Shown: positions 40,335-49,176 of the stretch, in pieces | How positions within the stretch are numbered: position 1 is the stretch's first letter | How the letters are laid out: each line of letters starts with the position of its first letter | Assembly (NCBI GenBank): GCA_900546845.1 | Contig: UREK01000008.1 | Span: 13,802 to 77,801 of the forward strand | Length of the DNA: 64,000 nucleotides | Source: an uncultured Eubacteriales bacterium | GTDB lineage: Bacteria > Bacillota > Clostridia > Christensenellales > CAG-138 | Direction: 5' to 3' | Program-made: the position numbers and the translations under genes | Notes under the pieces: model-generated | Databases searched by the model: none | Told to the model about the DNA's origin: nothing | Seen by the model: only the letters and a program-made list of their open reading frames with translations

Positions 40335-42473
40335 ATGGGAGCACCCAGCGTTTCTTACAAGAAAAGATTGCTTGCGGCTTTGATCGTGATCGCTACGGTG
40401 TTCGTGGTGCTCATCGGGCGGCTGTTCTACATCCAGGTTGTCCAAAGCGACGAGCTGCAGGAACGGGCGCTTTCCCAGTGGACGAGGGACACATCCCTTT
40501 CCGCGGCGCGCGGCAATATCCTGGATACGACGGGCGTGGTGCTCGCCCAAAGCGGCACGGCCTACAAGGTGGTCATCTGGCCAACCAGCATCAAGTCCGA
40601 CGAGCGCGTACGCGTGGCGACGGAGCTTGCGGAACTGCTTGACATGGATTACGCAAAGGTGCTTTCCAAGGTCAGCGATGGAACAAAGCAGGAGATCGTC
40701 CTTGCCCGCCGCGTGGAGCGCGAGGTAATCGACCAGATCGCAGCGCGTAAGCTCGGCATGGGCGTTGGCACTGCGATTGACACCAAACGGTATTACCCCT
40801 CGGGCAGCCTGTTTTCGCAGCTCCTTGGGTTCACGACGGTGGACGGCGTGGGGCAATCGGGGCTCGAACAAAAATATGACAAATACCTGGCTGGCGAAAA
40901 CGGCCGCATGATTACGGAAACCGACCGCAAGGGCAACGCGCTTGCCTACGGCGTGCAGGAGGTCATCGAGCCGGTGGACGGCTACAACCTCGTTTTGACG
41001 GTGGACAGCGTATACCAATCGGCGCTTGAAAAGGCGTGCAGGGAAGCGCTCACGGTGAACAACGCGGCAACAGCGCAGGGTATCCTGATGAACTGCAAGA
41101 CCGGCGAGATCCTTGCGATCACCACCCAGCCGGATTACGACCCCAACGACCCGCCCCGCAGCGATGCGGAGCTTCTCGCTTCAGTCACACGCAACCGCGT
41201 TGTGGCCGACGCATATGAGCCGGGCTCCACGTTCAAGCTCATTACGCTTGCTTCGGCGCTCGACAGCCACGCCATCGACGAAAACTTCAGCATCCATTGC
41301 CCTGGCTACCACATCGTCAACGGCGAAAGGATTCGCTGCTGGAAATCCGGCGGCCACGGCCAGCAAAACCTCTTCCAGGTGGCGCAGAACTCCTGCAATC
41401 CCGCCTTTATGGCGATGGCGCAGGCGATGGGCGTGGAAACGTTTTATGAATATATCTATGCCTTTGGGTTTGGCTCTTCCACGGGGAGCGGCATCACGGG
41501 CGAAGCGAGCGGCATCGTAACGCACCAGAAATACATTACGGAAAACACGCTCGCACGCATCGGCTTCGGCCAGAGCATCGCTATGACGCCCTTGCAGCTT
41601 GCAACGGCCGTCTCTGCGGCCGTGAACGGCGGCAACCTGATGCAGCCCTATGTGCTGGACCGGATCGTTGCAAACGACGGCACGGTGATCCTCCAAAACG
41701 AGCCCACGGTCGTGCGGCGCGTCATCAGCGAGGAAACCTCCGCGCTGGTGCGCGAGATCGCGGAGAGTGTCGTCACAAACGGCAGCGGCCGCAACGCCGC
41801 AGTCGCAGGATACCGCATCGGAGGCAAAACGGGTACTGCGCAGAAGTATGAGGACGGCAAGATCGCGGACGGCAAGCTGATCGCTTCGTTCATCGGTTTC
41901 GCCCCGGCGGACGACCCGGAGTTTGTGTGTCTCATCCTGGTGGATGAGCCGCAGGTGGGCACAGTATTCGGCAGCACAGTTGCGGCGCCGTTCGTCAAGC
42001 AGATGCTGGAAGAGACGCTGCGCCATGCCGGCTATCTCCCAGAAGGAAGCGAGGAATCCGTAGCGGTCCCCACGCTTGCGGGGATGACCATCGCGGAGGC
42101 GAAGGAGGCGCTGGAAGCAGCGGGCCTCACTGCAGCCTATCAGGACGACACGGCGGAGCTTGTCGTCGCGCAGGTTCCGGCTGCAGGCCAGACGGCCGTG
42201 AAGGGCTCGGGCGTGCTGCTGTACACGGAGAACACGAGTGTGGTGCTGGAAGGCGGCACGGCCGGCGAGCCGGAGCTTGTGACGGTGCCAAACGTAGTGG
42301 GCATGACACGCCTCGCTGCGAGCGACGCGCTTGCGGCGCAGGGGCTCAAGATATTGATCTACCCGGAGGATCAGACGGGGAAGGCGATACGTCAATCCCC
42401 AGCGGCGGGGGAAAGCGCCGCGGAAGGCACAGAGGTGCTCGTGGAGTTTTCCAACACGAACATTGGAGACTAA
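40335..42473 (+). CDS. Class B penicillin-binding protein (PBP2/SpoVD type) with two PASTA domains
   Basis: A 712-residue septal transpeptidase that cross-links peptidoglycan. After a short cytoplasmic tail and membrane anchor (LIVIATVFVVLIGRLF) comes the dimerisation domain. The transpeptidase domain has S298-T-F-K301, S353-C-N355 and K498-T-G-T. Two PASTA domains follow near 576-640 and 650-712. Position and architecture fit the FtsI/PBP2B-SpoVD branch, so it works with FtsW downstream. GGAGG precedes the start. Whether it serves vegetative division or sporulation cannot be decided from sequence. Confidence 0.94.
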   Translation: MGAPSVSYKKRLLAALIVIATVFVVLIGRLFYIQVVQSDELQERALSQWTRDTSLSAARGNILDTTGVVLAQSGTAYKVVIWPTSIKSDERVRVATELAELLDMDYAKVLSKVSDGTKQEIVLARRVEREVIDQIAARKLGMGVGTAIDTKRYYPSGSLFSQLLGFTTVDGVGQSGLEQKYDKYLAGENGRMITETDRKGNALAYGVQEVIEPVDGYNLVLTVDSVYQSALEKACREALTVNNAATAQGILMNCKTGEILAITTQPDYDPNDPPRSDAELLASVTRNRVVADAYEPGSTFKLITLASALDSHAIDENFSIHCPGYHIVNGERIRCWKSGGHGQQNLFQVAQNSCNPAFMAMAQAMGVETFYEYIYAFGFGSSTGSGITGEASGIVTHQKYITENTLARIGFGQSIAMTPLQLATAVSAAVNGGNLMQPYVLDRIVANDGTVILQNEPTVVRRVISEETSALVREIAESVVTNGSGRNAAVAGYRIGGKTGTAQKYEDGKIADGKLIASFIGFAPADDPEFVCLILVDEPQVGTVFGSTVAAPFVKQMLEETLRHAGYLPEGSEESVAVPTLAGMTIAEAKEALEAAGLTAAYQDDTAELVVAQVPAAGQTAVKGSGVLLYTENTSVVLEGGTAGEPELVTVPNVVGMTRLAASDALAAQGLKILIYPEDQTGKAIRQSPAAGESAAEGTEVLVEFSNTNIGD

Positions 42474-42537
42474 GCACGGCACGTTCGGGTGCGGAAGCAC
42501 GGGAAACCGTGAGAGCGAAAGGAAATGAGGAAACGGG

Positions 42538-43983
42538 ATGCTGCTTTCGGAACTGGCAAGCGCAACGGCTTACGAAAAACGCATGGGGGAGGATACCCCC
42601 GTTGCGTCGCTGCAATACAATTCCCGCAAGGTCGGGAAGGGTGATGTATTCTTCTGCATCGTCGGCACGTTTTCGGATGGCCATGCGTATGCCGGGCAGG
42701 CGGTGGAAGCGGGCGCGGCCGCGCTCGTGGTAGAGCGGGAACTCCCGCTCCCCGTGCCGCAGGTGATCGTAAAAAACACGCGCATCGCCATGGCGGAAAT
42801 GGCGGCCGCATTCTATGGATACCCGGCGCGCGGCATGCGCATCGTAGGGGTAACGGGCACCAACGGCAAAACCAGCACCACCTATATGCTCAAGGCGATT
42901 GCCGAGCAGTGCGGCCTCAAGGTGGGGCTCATCGGAACGATCCGCAACCTCATCGGGGAGCGCATCATCGATACGGAGCGCACGACCCCCGAAAGCGTGG
43001 ATTTGCAGCGCATCCTGCGCGAGATGAAGGACGAGGGGGTAGACCTTGTTGTGATGGAAGCGTCCTCCCACTCGCTGGATCAGCGCCGCGTGCACGGCAT
43101 TGAGTTTGAGACGGCGGTCTTCACCAACCTGACGCAGGACCACCTGGATTACCATAAGACGTTTGAAAACTACCTCGCAGCCAAAATGCGTATCTTCGCA
43201 CAGGCGCGGCAGGCCGTCGTCAACCGGGATGACCCGCATGCGGAGACGATTCTCGGTGCGCTGACGGTTCCGTATAAGACGTTCGGCGTCCGGGAACAGG
43301 CGGATGTTTCCGCCACCGAGATCGACATCACCACCCGCGGCGTGCAGTTCGACATGCATTGCCCGCTTGGGAACGTACGGATGTACGTCCCCATCCCCGG
43401 CCTTTTCAGCGTGTTCAACGCCATGGGCGCGGCAGCCGCAGCGATCCAGCTCGGGTTCCCGCTTTCTGCTGTCAAGAACGGGATCGAGACCATGGGCAGC
43501 GTTTCCGGCAGGCTGGAGCCTTTGCCCACGGGCGGACGGGACTTCACGGTGCTCCTCGATTACGCGCATACGCCGGACGCGCTCGAGAACATCCTTAAGA
43601 CCGCACGCGGCTTCGCGGAGGGGCGCATCGTGACGCTCTTTGGCTGCGGCGGGGATCGGGATCACGCGAAGCGCCCCATCATGGGCGAGATCGCGGGCCG
43701 GTTTTCAGATTTCCTCGTCGTCACAAGCGACAATCCTCGCACGGAGGACCCGATGGCGATCATCGAGACGGTGCTCGAGGGCGTGCACAAATCCGCTTGT
43801 CCTCACGTGGTCATAGAGAACCGCTATGAGGCGATCCGCTATGCACTCGAGCATGCGCAGCCAAAGGATGTGATCATCCTCGCGGGGAAGGGACACGAGA
43901 ATTACCAGGAGATCGGCGGCGGGAAACGCCATTTTGACGAGAAGGAAATCGTAGCTGAACTGCTTGGCACAAACGAGAAATAA
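42538..43983 (+). CDS. murE: UDP-MurNAc-L-Ala-D-Glu:meso-DAP ligase
   Basis: A 481-residue Mur ligase adding the third residue of the stem peptide. The ATP-binding loop is GTNGKTSTTYML, and the catalytic carbamate-lysine region lies in YHKTFENYLAAKMRIF. The DNPR motif at D398-R401 marks the meso-diaminopimelate enzymes, so the wall is predicted to be of DAP type. A GAGG-containing site lies upstream. The next gene is mraY; murF, normally between them, is absent. Confidence 0.96.
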   Translation: MLLSELASATAYEKRMGEDTPVASLQYNSRKVGKGDVFFCIVGTFSDGHAYAGQAVEAGAAALVVERELPLPVPQVIVKNTRIAMAEMAAAFYGYPARGMRIVGVTGTNGKTSTTYMLKAIAEQCGLKVGLIGTIRNLIGERIIDTERTTPESVDLQRILREMKDEGVDLVVMEASSHSLDQRRVHGIEFETAVFTNLTQDHLDYHKTFENYLAAKMRIFAQARQAVVNRDDPHAETILGALTVPYKTFGVREQADVSATEIDITTRGVQFDMHCPLGNVRMYVPIPGLFSVFNAMGAAAAAIQLGFPLSAVKNGIETMGSVSGRLEPLPTGGRDFTVLLDYAHTPDALENILKTARGFAEGRIVTLFGCGGDRDHAKRPIMGEIAGRFSDFLVVTSDNPRTEDPMAIIETVLEGVHKSACPHVVIENRYEAIRYALEHAQPKDVIILAGKGHENYQEIGGGKRHFDEKEIVAELLGTNEK

Positions 43984-44022
43984 CTTGCGGGCGTTTTTGC
44001 CCGGTTGGATACGGAGGATGTT

Positions 44023-45039
44023 ATGCAATACCCGATTTACGCGCTGCTGCTCGCTGCGATCGTGACCATCGCACTCGGGCCTGTGCTTATCCCGCTGCTC
44101 AAGCGGCTTAAGTTCGGCCAGACGGAGCGCGACGACGGCCCGCAGTCGCACTTGAAGAAGACGGGTACCCCCACGATGGGCGGCATTATGTTCATCGCCG
44201 GTATCCTGGTGGGGACGCTTGCCTTTTCTCTGAACGCAACGGAGCTTGCGCTGCCTGCGCTGCTCGTGACGGCCGGGTTTGCGCTCGTGGGCTTCCTGGA
44301 TGATTTTTTGAAGGTCAAGTATAAAAACACCGTTGGGCTCAAGGCGTACCAGAAGATCATCGCGCAGTTCGGCATCGCGCTCATCCTGGCGCTGTATGCG
44401 TACAACAGCCCGTTCATCGGCTCGAAGATCTACCTCGCGTTTTTCGATGTGGAGTGGGATCTCGGCGTCTTCTACATTCCGTTCGTGATGTTCGTCATCA
44501 TCGGGACGGTCAACAGCGTAAACCTGACCGATGGCCTCGACGGCCTTGCCTCCGGCGTGAGCCTGATCTATGCGGTCACGATGTCCATCATCTTTTGTTA
44601 TATGTCCACCGTGATGCGCTTGCCCAGCGACGCGGGACAAGCCGCGCAGACGCAGTATGCGGCGGAGCTCAACTCCATGTCCATCTTCGCGGCGGCGGTG
44701 GCCGGCGGGTGCCTCGGGTTCCTGCGCTTCAATTCTTACCCTGCGCGGGTATTCATGGGGGATACCGGTTCCCTCGCCCTCGGCGGTGCGATTTCCGCCA
44801 TGGCGATCTTCAGCCGCTCGGCGCTGCTGCTGCCCATCATGGGCGCATGCTTTGTCGCCTCCTCCGTTTCGGTGATTTTGCAGGTCGGTTCCTACAAGCT
44901 GCGCAAGAAGCGCGTGTTCCGCATGGCGCCGCTGCATCACCATTTTGAGCTCAAAGGATATGCGGAAACGCGGATCGTCTCCGTATACATGATCGTTACC
45001 ACATTCCTTTGCCTCATATGCCTTTTGGCATACGTGTAA
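44023..45039 (+). CDS. mraY: Phospho-MurNAc-pentapeptide translocase
   Basis: A 338-residue polytopic membrane enzyme that makes lipid I from UDP-MurNAc-pentapeptide and undecaprenyl phosphate. Active-site signatures are FLDDFLK, NLTDGLDGLASG (with the DGLDG nucleophile region) and FMGDTGSLALGG, plus the APLHHHFEL loop. About ten hydrophobic segments fit the family. ATG 44023 follows GGAGG; an in-frame ATG at 44005 overlaps less well with a ribosome-binding site. Confidence 0.96.
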   Translation: MQYPIYALLLAAIVTIALGPVLIPLLKRLKFGQTERDDGPQSHLKKTGTPTMGGIMFIAGILVGTLAFSLNATELALPALLVTAGFALVGFLDDFLKVKYKNTVGLKAYQKIIAQFGIALILALYAYNSPFIGSKIYLAFFDVEWDLGVFYIPFVMFVIIGTVNSVNLTDGLDGLASGVSLIYAVTMSIIFCYMSTVMRLPSDAGQAAQTQYAAELNSMSIFAAAVAGGCLGFLRFNSYPARVFMGDTGSLALGGAISAMAIFSRSALLLPIMGACFVASSVSVILQVGSYKLRKKRVFRMAPLHHHFELKGYAETRIVSVYMIVTTFLCLICLLAYV

Positions 45040-45269
45040 GAGTTTTTTCAGCCGTTTGGTGCTTGTGGACGTAAGCCGTGGTTTCTTGATTGGCGCTTGG
45101 CACGGCGGACGACAAGGATAAGGTGCTTGAGGCAGAGCGCGGCTCTTTTGCCTCAAGCCCCTTGGCCGCACCGGACGGCTCTTTTTTCAAAACCGCGCAT
45201 GGATGCCCTCCATGCGCCCAAGCATATATTTTGATCGCGGCAGCCGGCCGCGGGAAGGAAGCACAAACG
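45040..45269 (+). promoter_or_regulatory. mraY-murD leader with several hairpins and a terminator
   Basis: This 230-bp gap has no gene. It holds a nested hairpin CTTGAGGCA...TGCCTCAAG (45126-45157), a small stem GCCG...CGGC followed by TCTTTTTT (45165-45187), and GCATGGA...TCCATGC (45197-45215). The middle one is a plausible intrinsic terminator, so the gap may attenuate murD expression. No clear T-box or known riboswitch sequence was found. A TATATT at 45225 lacks a good -35. Confidence 0.45.
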
Positions 45270-46634
45270 ATGGAAACGAGGAAAAAGCGGGCGCTCATCG
45301 TCGGGATGGCGCGAAGCGGCGTCGCGGCGGCGCGGCTGTTGTACGAAAACGGATATGCTGTGACCGTCAACGACATGAAAAACGAGATCGACGGTCTTAC
45401 GGAGGCGCTCGCCGGCATAGAGTATACCAACGCGCTCGGAAAAGCGCCGGAAACGCTGCTCAATGGAATTGACCTCATGGTGTTAAGCCCAGTCGTCCCG
45501 ATTTTCGCCCCGTTTGCAAAAGAGGCGAAAGCGCGCGGCATAGAGGTGATCGGGGAGATCGAGCTCGGCTACCGGTTCTCTGACCGGGGTGCGAAGTTCG
45601 TCTGCATCAGCGGCACGAACGGGAAAACAACTACCACCGCGCTCACGGGAGAACTGTTCCGCGCAGCGGGCGCGCACACATTCGTGCTCGGCAACATTGG
45701 CGTGCCGATCAGCGCGCACGCGATGGAGACACGCCCGGGCGATTATATCGTCGCAGAAACGGCGGCGCTCCAGCTCGAAAGCATCGCGGACTTCCGGCCG
45801 AACGCGTTCGGCATGCTCAACATCAGCGAGGATCACCTGAACCGGTTTGAGTATAGGCTGGAAAATTACATCGCGGCCAAATGCCGTGGGTTCGAGAACC
45901 AGACGGCGGAGGATTTCGCCGTGCTCAATTACGACGACCCCACCGTGCAGGAGATGAAACGGCTCACGAAAGCCCGCATCGTCTATTTTTCTCAGAAGGA
46001 AGAACTGCCGGAAGGCATGTTTCTGCGGGAAGGCAGGATGATATTCCGGCTGGATGGCGTGGAAACACCGCTCATCCAAACGCAGGAGCTGCAGATCCCC
46101 GGCCGGCACAACGTGGAAAACGCGCTCTGTGCCGCGGCGCTTGCGCTCTGCATGGGCATGGATGCCGGAAAGGTCTGTGCAGGCCTCCGCGCTTTCCCGG
46201 GCGTGGAGCACCGCATCGAATTCGTGCGGGAAAAGGACGGCGTGGCTTACATCAACGATTCCAAGGGCACCAACCCGGATTCCACCATCAAGGCCGTCGA
46301 GGCCATGACGCGCCCGACGATCCTGCTCCTCGGCGTGGGGGATTACGACAAGCACAGCGACTTTACGCCGCTGTTTGAGGCGTTCGGCGGCCGCATCAAG
46401 CATGTGCTGGTTTCCGGCTGCAACATCCCGGCCGTGCAGGAGGCTGCAAGACGCACAGGGTATGCGAACGTGACGGTGTCCGACGGCAGCTTTGAACAGA
46501 TGGTGCGGGACGCGCAGGCGATCGCCGAGCCGGGCGATGCGGTGCTGCTTTCACCCGCCGCAGCAAGCTGGGGCAGGTTCAGCGACTACGAGCAGCGCGG
46601 GCGCATCTTCAAGGATATTGTGCGCGCGCTGTAA
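45270..46634 (+). CDS. murD: UDP-MurNAc-L-alanine:D-glutamate ligase
   Basis: A 454-residue Mur ligase that adds D-Glu. An N-terminal Rossmann-type segment (ALIVGMARSGVAAARLL) is followed by the ATP loop GTNGKTTTTALTG, an ISEDHLNRF segment and the C-terminal NDSKGTNPDST motif typical of MurD. ATG 45270 follows GGAAGGA and gives the family N-terminus; the longer frame from 45090 would read through the leader hairpins. The 230-bp leader makes it the only dcw gene here with such a long separation. Confidence 0.95.
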   Translation: METRKKRALIVGMARSGVAAARLLYENGYAVTVNDMKNEIDGLTEALAGIEYTNALGKAPETLLNGIDLMVLSPVVPIFAPFAKEAKARGIEVIGEIELGYRFSDRGAKFVCISGTNGKTTTTALTGELFRAAGAHTFVLGNIGVPISAHAMETRPGDYIVAETAALQLESIADFRPNAFGMLNISEDHLNRFEYRLENYIAAKCRGFENQTAEDFAVLNYDDPTVQEMKRLTKARIVYFSQKEELPEGMFLREGRMIFRLDGVETPLIQTQELQIPGRHNVENALCAAALALCMGMDAGKVCAGLRAFPGVEHRIEFVREKDGVAYINDSKGTNPDSTIKAVEAMTRPTILLLGVGDYDKHSDFTPLFEAFGGRIKHVLVSGCNIPAVQEAARRTGYANVTVSDGSFEQMVRDAQAIAEPGDAVLLSPAAASWGRFSDYEQRGRIFKDIVRAL

Positions 46635-46682
46635 CGAATAGGGAGCAAAGCGTATTTTAGGCGAAAGGAGGCGGGCGAGGCT

Positions 46683-47819
46683 ATGGAAGGCAGGCTGGAA
46701 AAACGGAGGCCGTTTTACATCGGACAGCTGGATTTTTCATTGCTGATCGCGATCGTGATCCTTTGTGCCTTCGGCCTTGTGATGCTCTTTTCCGCGAGCT
46801 ATTATACCGCGCAGAACTCTTCGCTTTATAATTACGACGGCTTTTACTTCCTGAAAAGCCAGGCGATGTATCTTGCCGCAGGCCTTGTGGCGATGTATAT
46901 CGTTTCCCGGGTGGATTATCACTTTTTTGACAAGATCCGCGTGTTCGCGCTCGTGGGTACGCTCCTTTTGATGCTGCTCGTGCTCGTCCCCGGCCTTGGC
47001 GTGAGCCGCAACGGCGCGCAGCGCTGGCTCGGCATTCCAGGCACGAGCTTCACCTTCCAGCCCTCGGAGCTTGCAAAGTTCGCGCTCATCGTTTACATGG
47101 CGGGCTTCATGTCCCGCCGCCCGCAGACCATGAAGAACCTCACAAAGGGCGTGTTCCCGATGCTGTTCATCATGGGCGCGTTCGGCCTTGTGCTGTTGCT
47201 GCAAAAGAACATGTCCATGATGGTCATCCTGCTGATGACGGGCGTTGTGATGCTCTTTTTGGGCGGCGTGGAGATCAAGCACCTGCTGCTGCTCGCGGGC
47301 ATTGCGCTGCCGATCCTCGTTGTGGCGGTTCTGATGGAGGATTACCGCCAGTCCCGCGTGCTGATGTTCATGAACCCGTGGGAATCGACGGAGGAGGGTG
47401 CGTATCAGCTCCGCCAGGCGCTCATTGCGCTCGGCGCGGGCGGCGTGTTCGGCCAGGGACTCAACTTCAGCCGCCAGAAGCTGCTGTTCCTGCCCTATGG
47501 CGAGAGCGACTTTATCTTTGCGATCATCGGGGAAGAGTTGGGCTTTGTTGGCTGCGCGCTGCTCATCCTCGTGTATTTGTTTGTAATCTACCGCGGCGTG
47601 CGCATCGCCATGCGCTGCAAGGACCGCTTCGGGAGCCTGATGGCGGCCGGCATCACGGCGGTCATAGGCATGCAGGCGGCCATTAACATCGCGGTGGCGA
47701 CGAGTTCCATCCCGCCCACCGGGCAGACGCTCCCGTTCGTGAGCGCGGGGGGGACGTCGCTGATGATCTTCCTTGCGGCCGCCGGGATTTTGCTCAACAT
47801 ATCCCGGAACATCGAATAG
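46683..47819 (+). CDS. ftsW: FtsW/RodA/SpoVE-type lipid II polymerase
   Basis: A 378-residue SEDS-family peptidoglycan glycosyltransferase with about ten membrane segments. Signatures include SRNGAQRWLGIPGTSFTFQPSELAKF and the C-terminal GQTLPFVSAGGTS. It polymerises lipid II with the class B PBP encoded upstream. AAGGAGG (46665-46671) precedes ATG 46683. In clostridia the gene at this position is ftsW or spoVE; the two cannot be separated by sequence alone. murG, usually next, is missing. Confidence 0.93.
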   Translation: MEGRLEKRRPFYIGQLDFSLLIAIVILCAFGLVMLFSASYYTAQNSSLYNYDGFYFLKSQAMYLAAGLVAMYIVSRVDYHFFDKIRVFALVGTLLLMLLVLVPGLGVSRNGAQRWLGIPGTSFTFQPSELAKFALIVYMAGFMSRRPQTMKNLTKGVFPMLFIMGAFGLVLLLQKNMSMMVILLMTGVVMLFLGGVEIKHLLLLAGIALPILVVAVLMEDYRQSRVLMFMNPWESTEEGAYQLRQALIALGAGGVFGQGLNFSRQKLLFLPYGESDFIFAIIGEELGFVGCALLILVYLFVIYRGVRIAMRCKDRFGSLMAAGITAVIGMQAAINIAVATSSIPPTGQTLPFVSAGGTSLMIFLAAAGILLNISRNIE

Positions 47820-47883
47820 GAACATTGCGCTCCCCTGCCGCATAAGTATGGAATGTGCCGTCTTGCGGCGGAGAGGAGAAAGC

Positions 47884-49176
47884 ATGGCATCCTTGATTGT
47901 GACGGGCGGAAGGCCTTTGTCTGGAACGATACGTGTGAGCGGCGCAAAAAACGCCGTGCTGCCGATCCTTGCGGCGGCCCTGCTTGCGGAGGGGCCCGTC
48001 ACGCTGTATGATTGCCCGCGCCTGCGGGATGTAGACAACATGATCGCGATTTTGGATGCGCTTGGCGTCCGCTGGTCCTGGGAGGAGGGCGCGCTCCTTC
48101 TGGACGCTTCCGCCGCGAACGCTTACGTAATGCCGCAGGGGATTTCCAAGGAGCTGCGGTCGTCCATCTTCATGCTGGGGCCGCTGCTTGCCCGCTTCGG
48201 GCATGCGGTATGTACGTTTCCCGGCGGCTGCGAGATCGGGCATAGGCCGATTGATCTGCACCTGAGGGGGCTTACGATGCTCGGCGTGGAGATCCGTGAG
48301 GAGCATGGGCTTATCCTGTGCGACGGGCGCTCCATGACTGGCGCGGACATCCACCTGGATTATCCGAGCGTGGGTGCGACGGAGAACATCATGATGGCGG
48401 CCGTATGTGCGCAGGGCGAGACGGTCATCCAAAACGCGGCGCGGGAGCCGGAGATCGAGGATCTCCAGACCTTCCTGCGCAAGCTGGGCTATGGCGTTTC
48501 CGGCGCGGGTTCCTCCACGATCCGGATCCTCGGCGGCCAGATGCGGCGGAACCGGAGTGGTGATGCGGGAGGCATTGCGCACCGCGTAATCCCGGACCGT
48601 ATCGTGGCGGGCACGCTGCTGTGCGCGGCGGCTATCACTGGCGGCGAAGTTGAGCTGAAGAATGCTGTTCCGGCGCATGTCGCGTCCGTCCTTGCAAAGC
48701 TGCGCGAGGCGGGCTGCGCGATCCGCACGGAGGGGGACGCGATCCACATCGCGGCGCCCGCACGTCCGCGGGAGATCAAGCTGATCGAAACGCTGCCTTA
48801 TCCGGGTTTTCCGACGGATATGCAGGCGCAGTTCTTTGCCCTTTGCGCTGTGGCGGATGGCACGAGCATGATCGTGGAAAACGTGTTTGAAAACCGCTTT
48901 AAGCATGGCGCGGAGCTGCTGCGCATGGGCGCGAGCTTCACCCAGAAGGACCGCACTATCGTCATCCGCGGCGTGGAGCGGCTGATGGGGACGCGCGTTG
49001 CGGCGCGGGACCTGCGCGGCGGAGCGGCGCTCACGCTTGCGGGCCTTGCGGCGGAAGGCGAAACCATTGTGGAAAACGCAGAGCTGATCGACCGGGGCTA
49101 TGAGCGTTTTGACCGGATGCTTGCTTCCCTCGGGGCGCAGATCCGCCGGGAAAATACGGAAGAAGAAACACGATGA
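47884..49176 (+). CDS. murA: UDP-N-acetylglucosamine 1-carboxyvinyltransferase
   Basis: A 430-residue MurA enolpyruvyl transferase, the first committed step of peptidoglycan synthesis. The fosfomycin-target cysteine is C116 in PGGCEIGHRPID. The UDP-GlcNAc-binding N-terminus (GGRPLSGTIRVSGAKNAVLP) and the YPGFPTDMQAQF loop are present. ATG 47884 has GAGAGGAGA upstream; the longer frame from 47773 overlaps ftsW. Its stop overlaps the next start (ATGA). Confidence 0.96.
   Translation: MASLIVTGGRPLSGTIRVSGAKNAVLPILAAALLAEGPVTLYDCPRLRDVDNMIAILDALGVRWSWEEGALLLDASAANAYVMPQGISKELRSSIFMLGPLLARFGHAVCTFPGGCEIGHRPIDLHLRGLTMLGVEIREEHGLILCDGRSMTGADIHLDYPSVGATENIMMAAVCAQGETVIQNAAREPEIEDLQTFLRKLGYGVSGAGSSTIRILGGQMRRNRSGDAGGIAHRVIPDRIVAGTLLCAAAITGGEVELKNAVPAHVASVLAKLREAGCAIRTEGDAIHIAAPARPREIKLIETLPYPGFPTDMQAQFFALCAVADGTSMIVENVFENRFKHGAELLRMGASFTQKDRTIVIRGVERLMGTRVAARDLRGGAALTLAGLAAEGETIVENAELIDRGYERFDRMLASLGAQIRRENTEEETR

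Noticed and set aside
45040..45269. T-box riboswitch before murD
   Set aside because: The T-box core near AGGGTGGAACCGCG was not found, and the gene is not of an amino-acid or tRNA-charging type.
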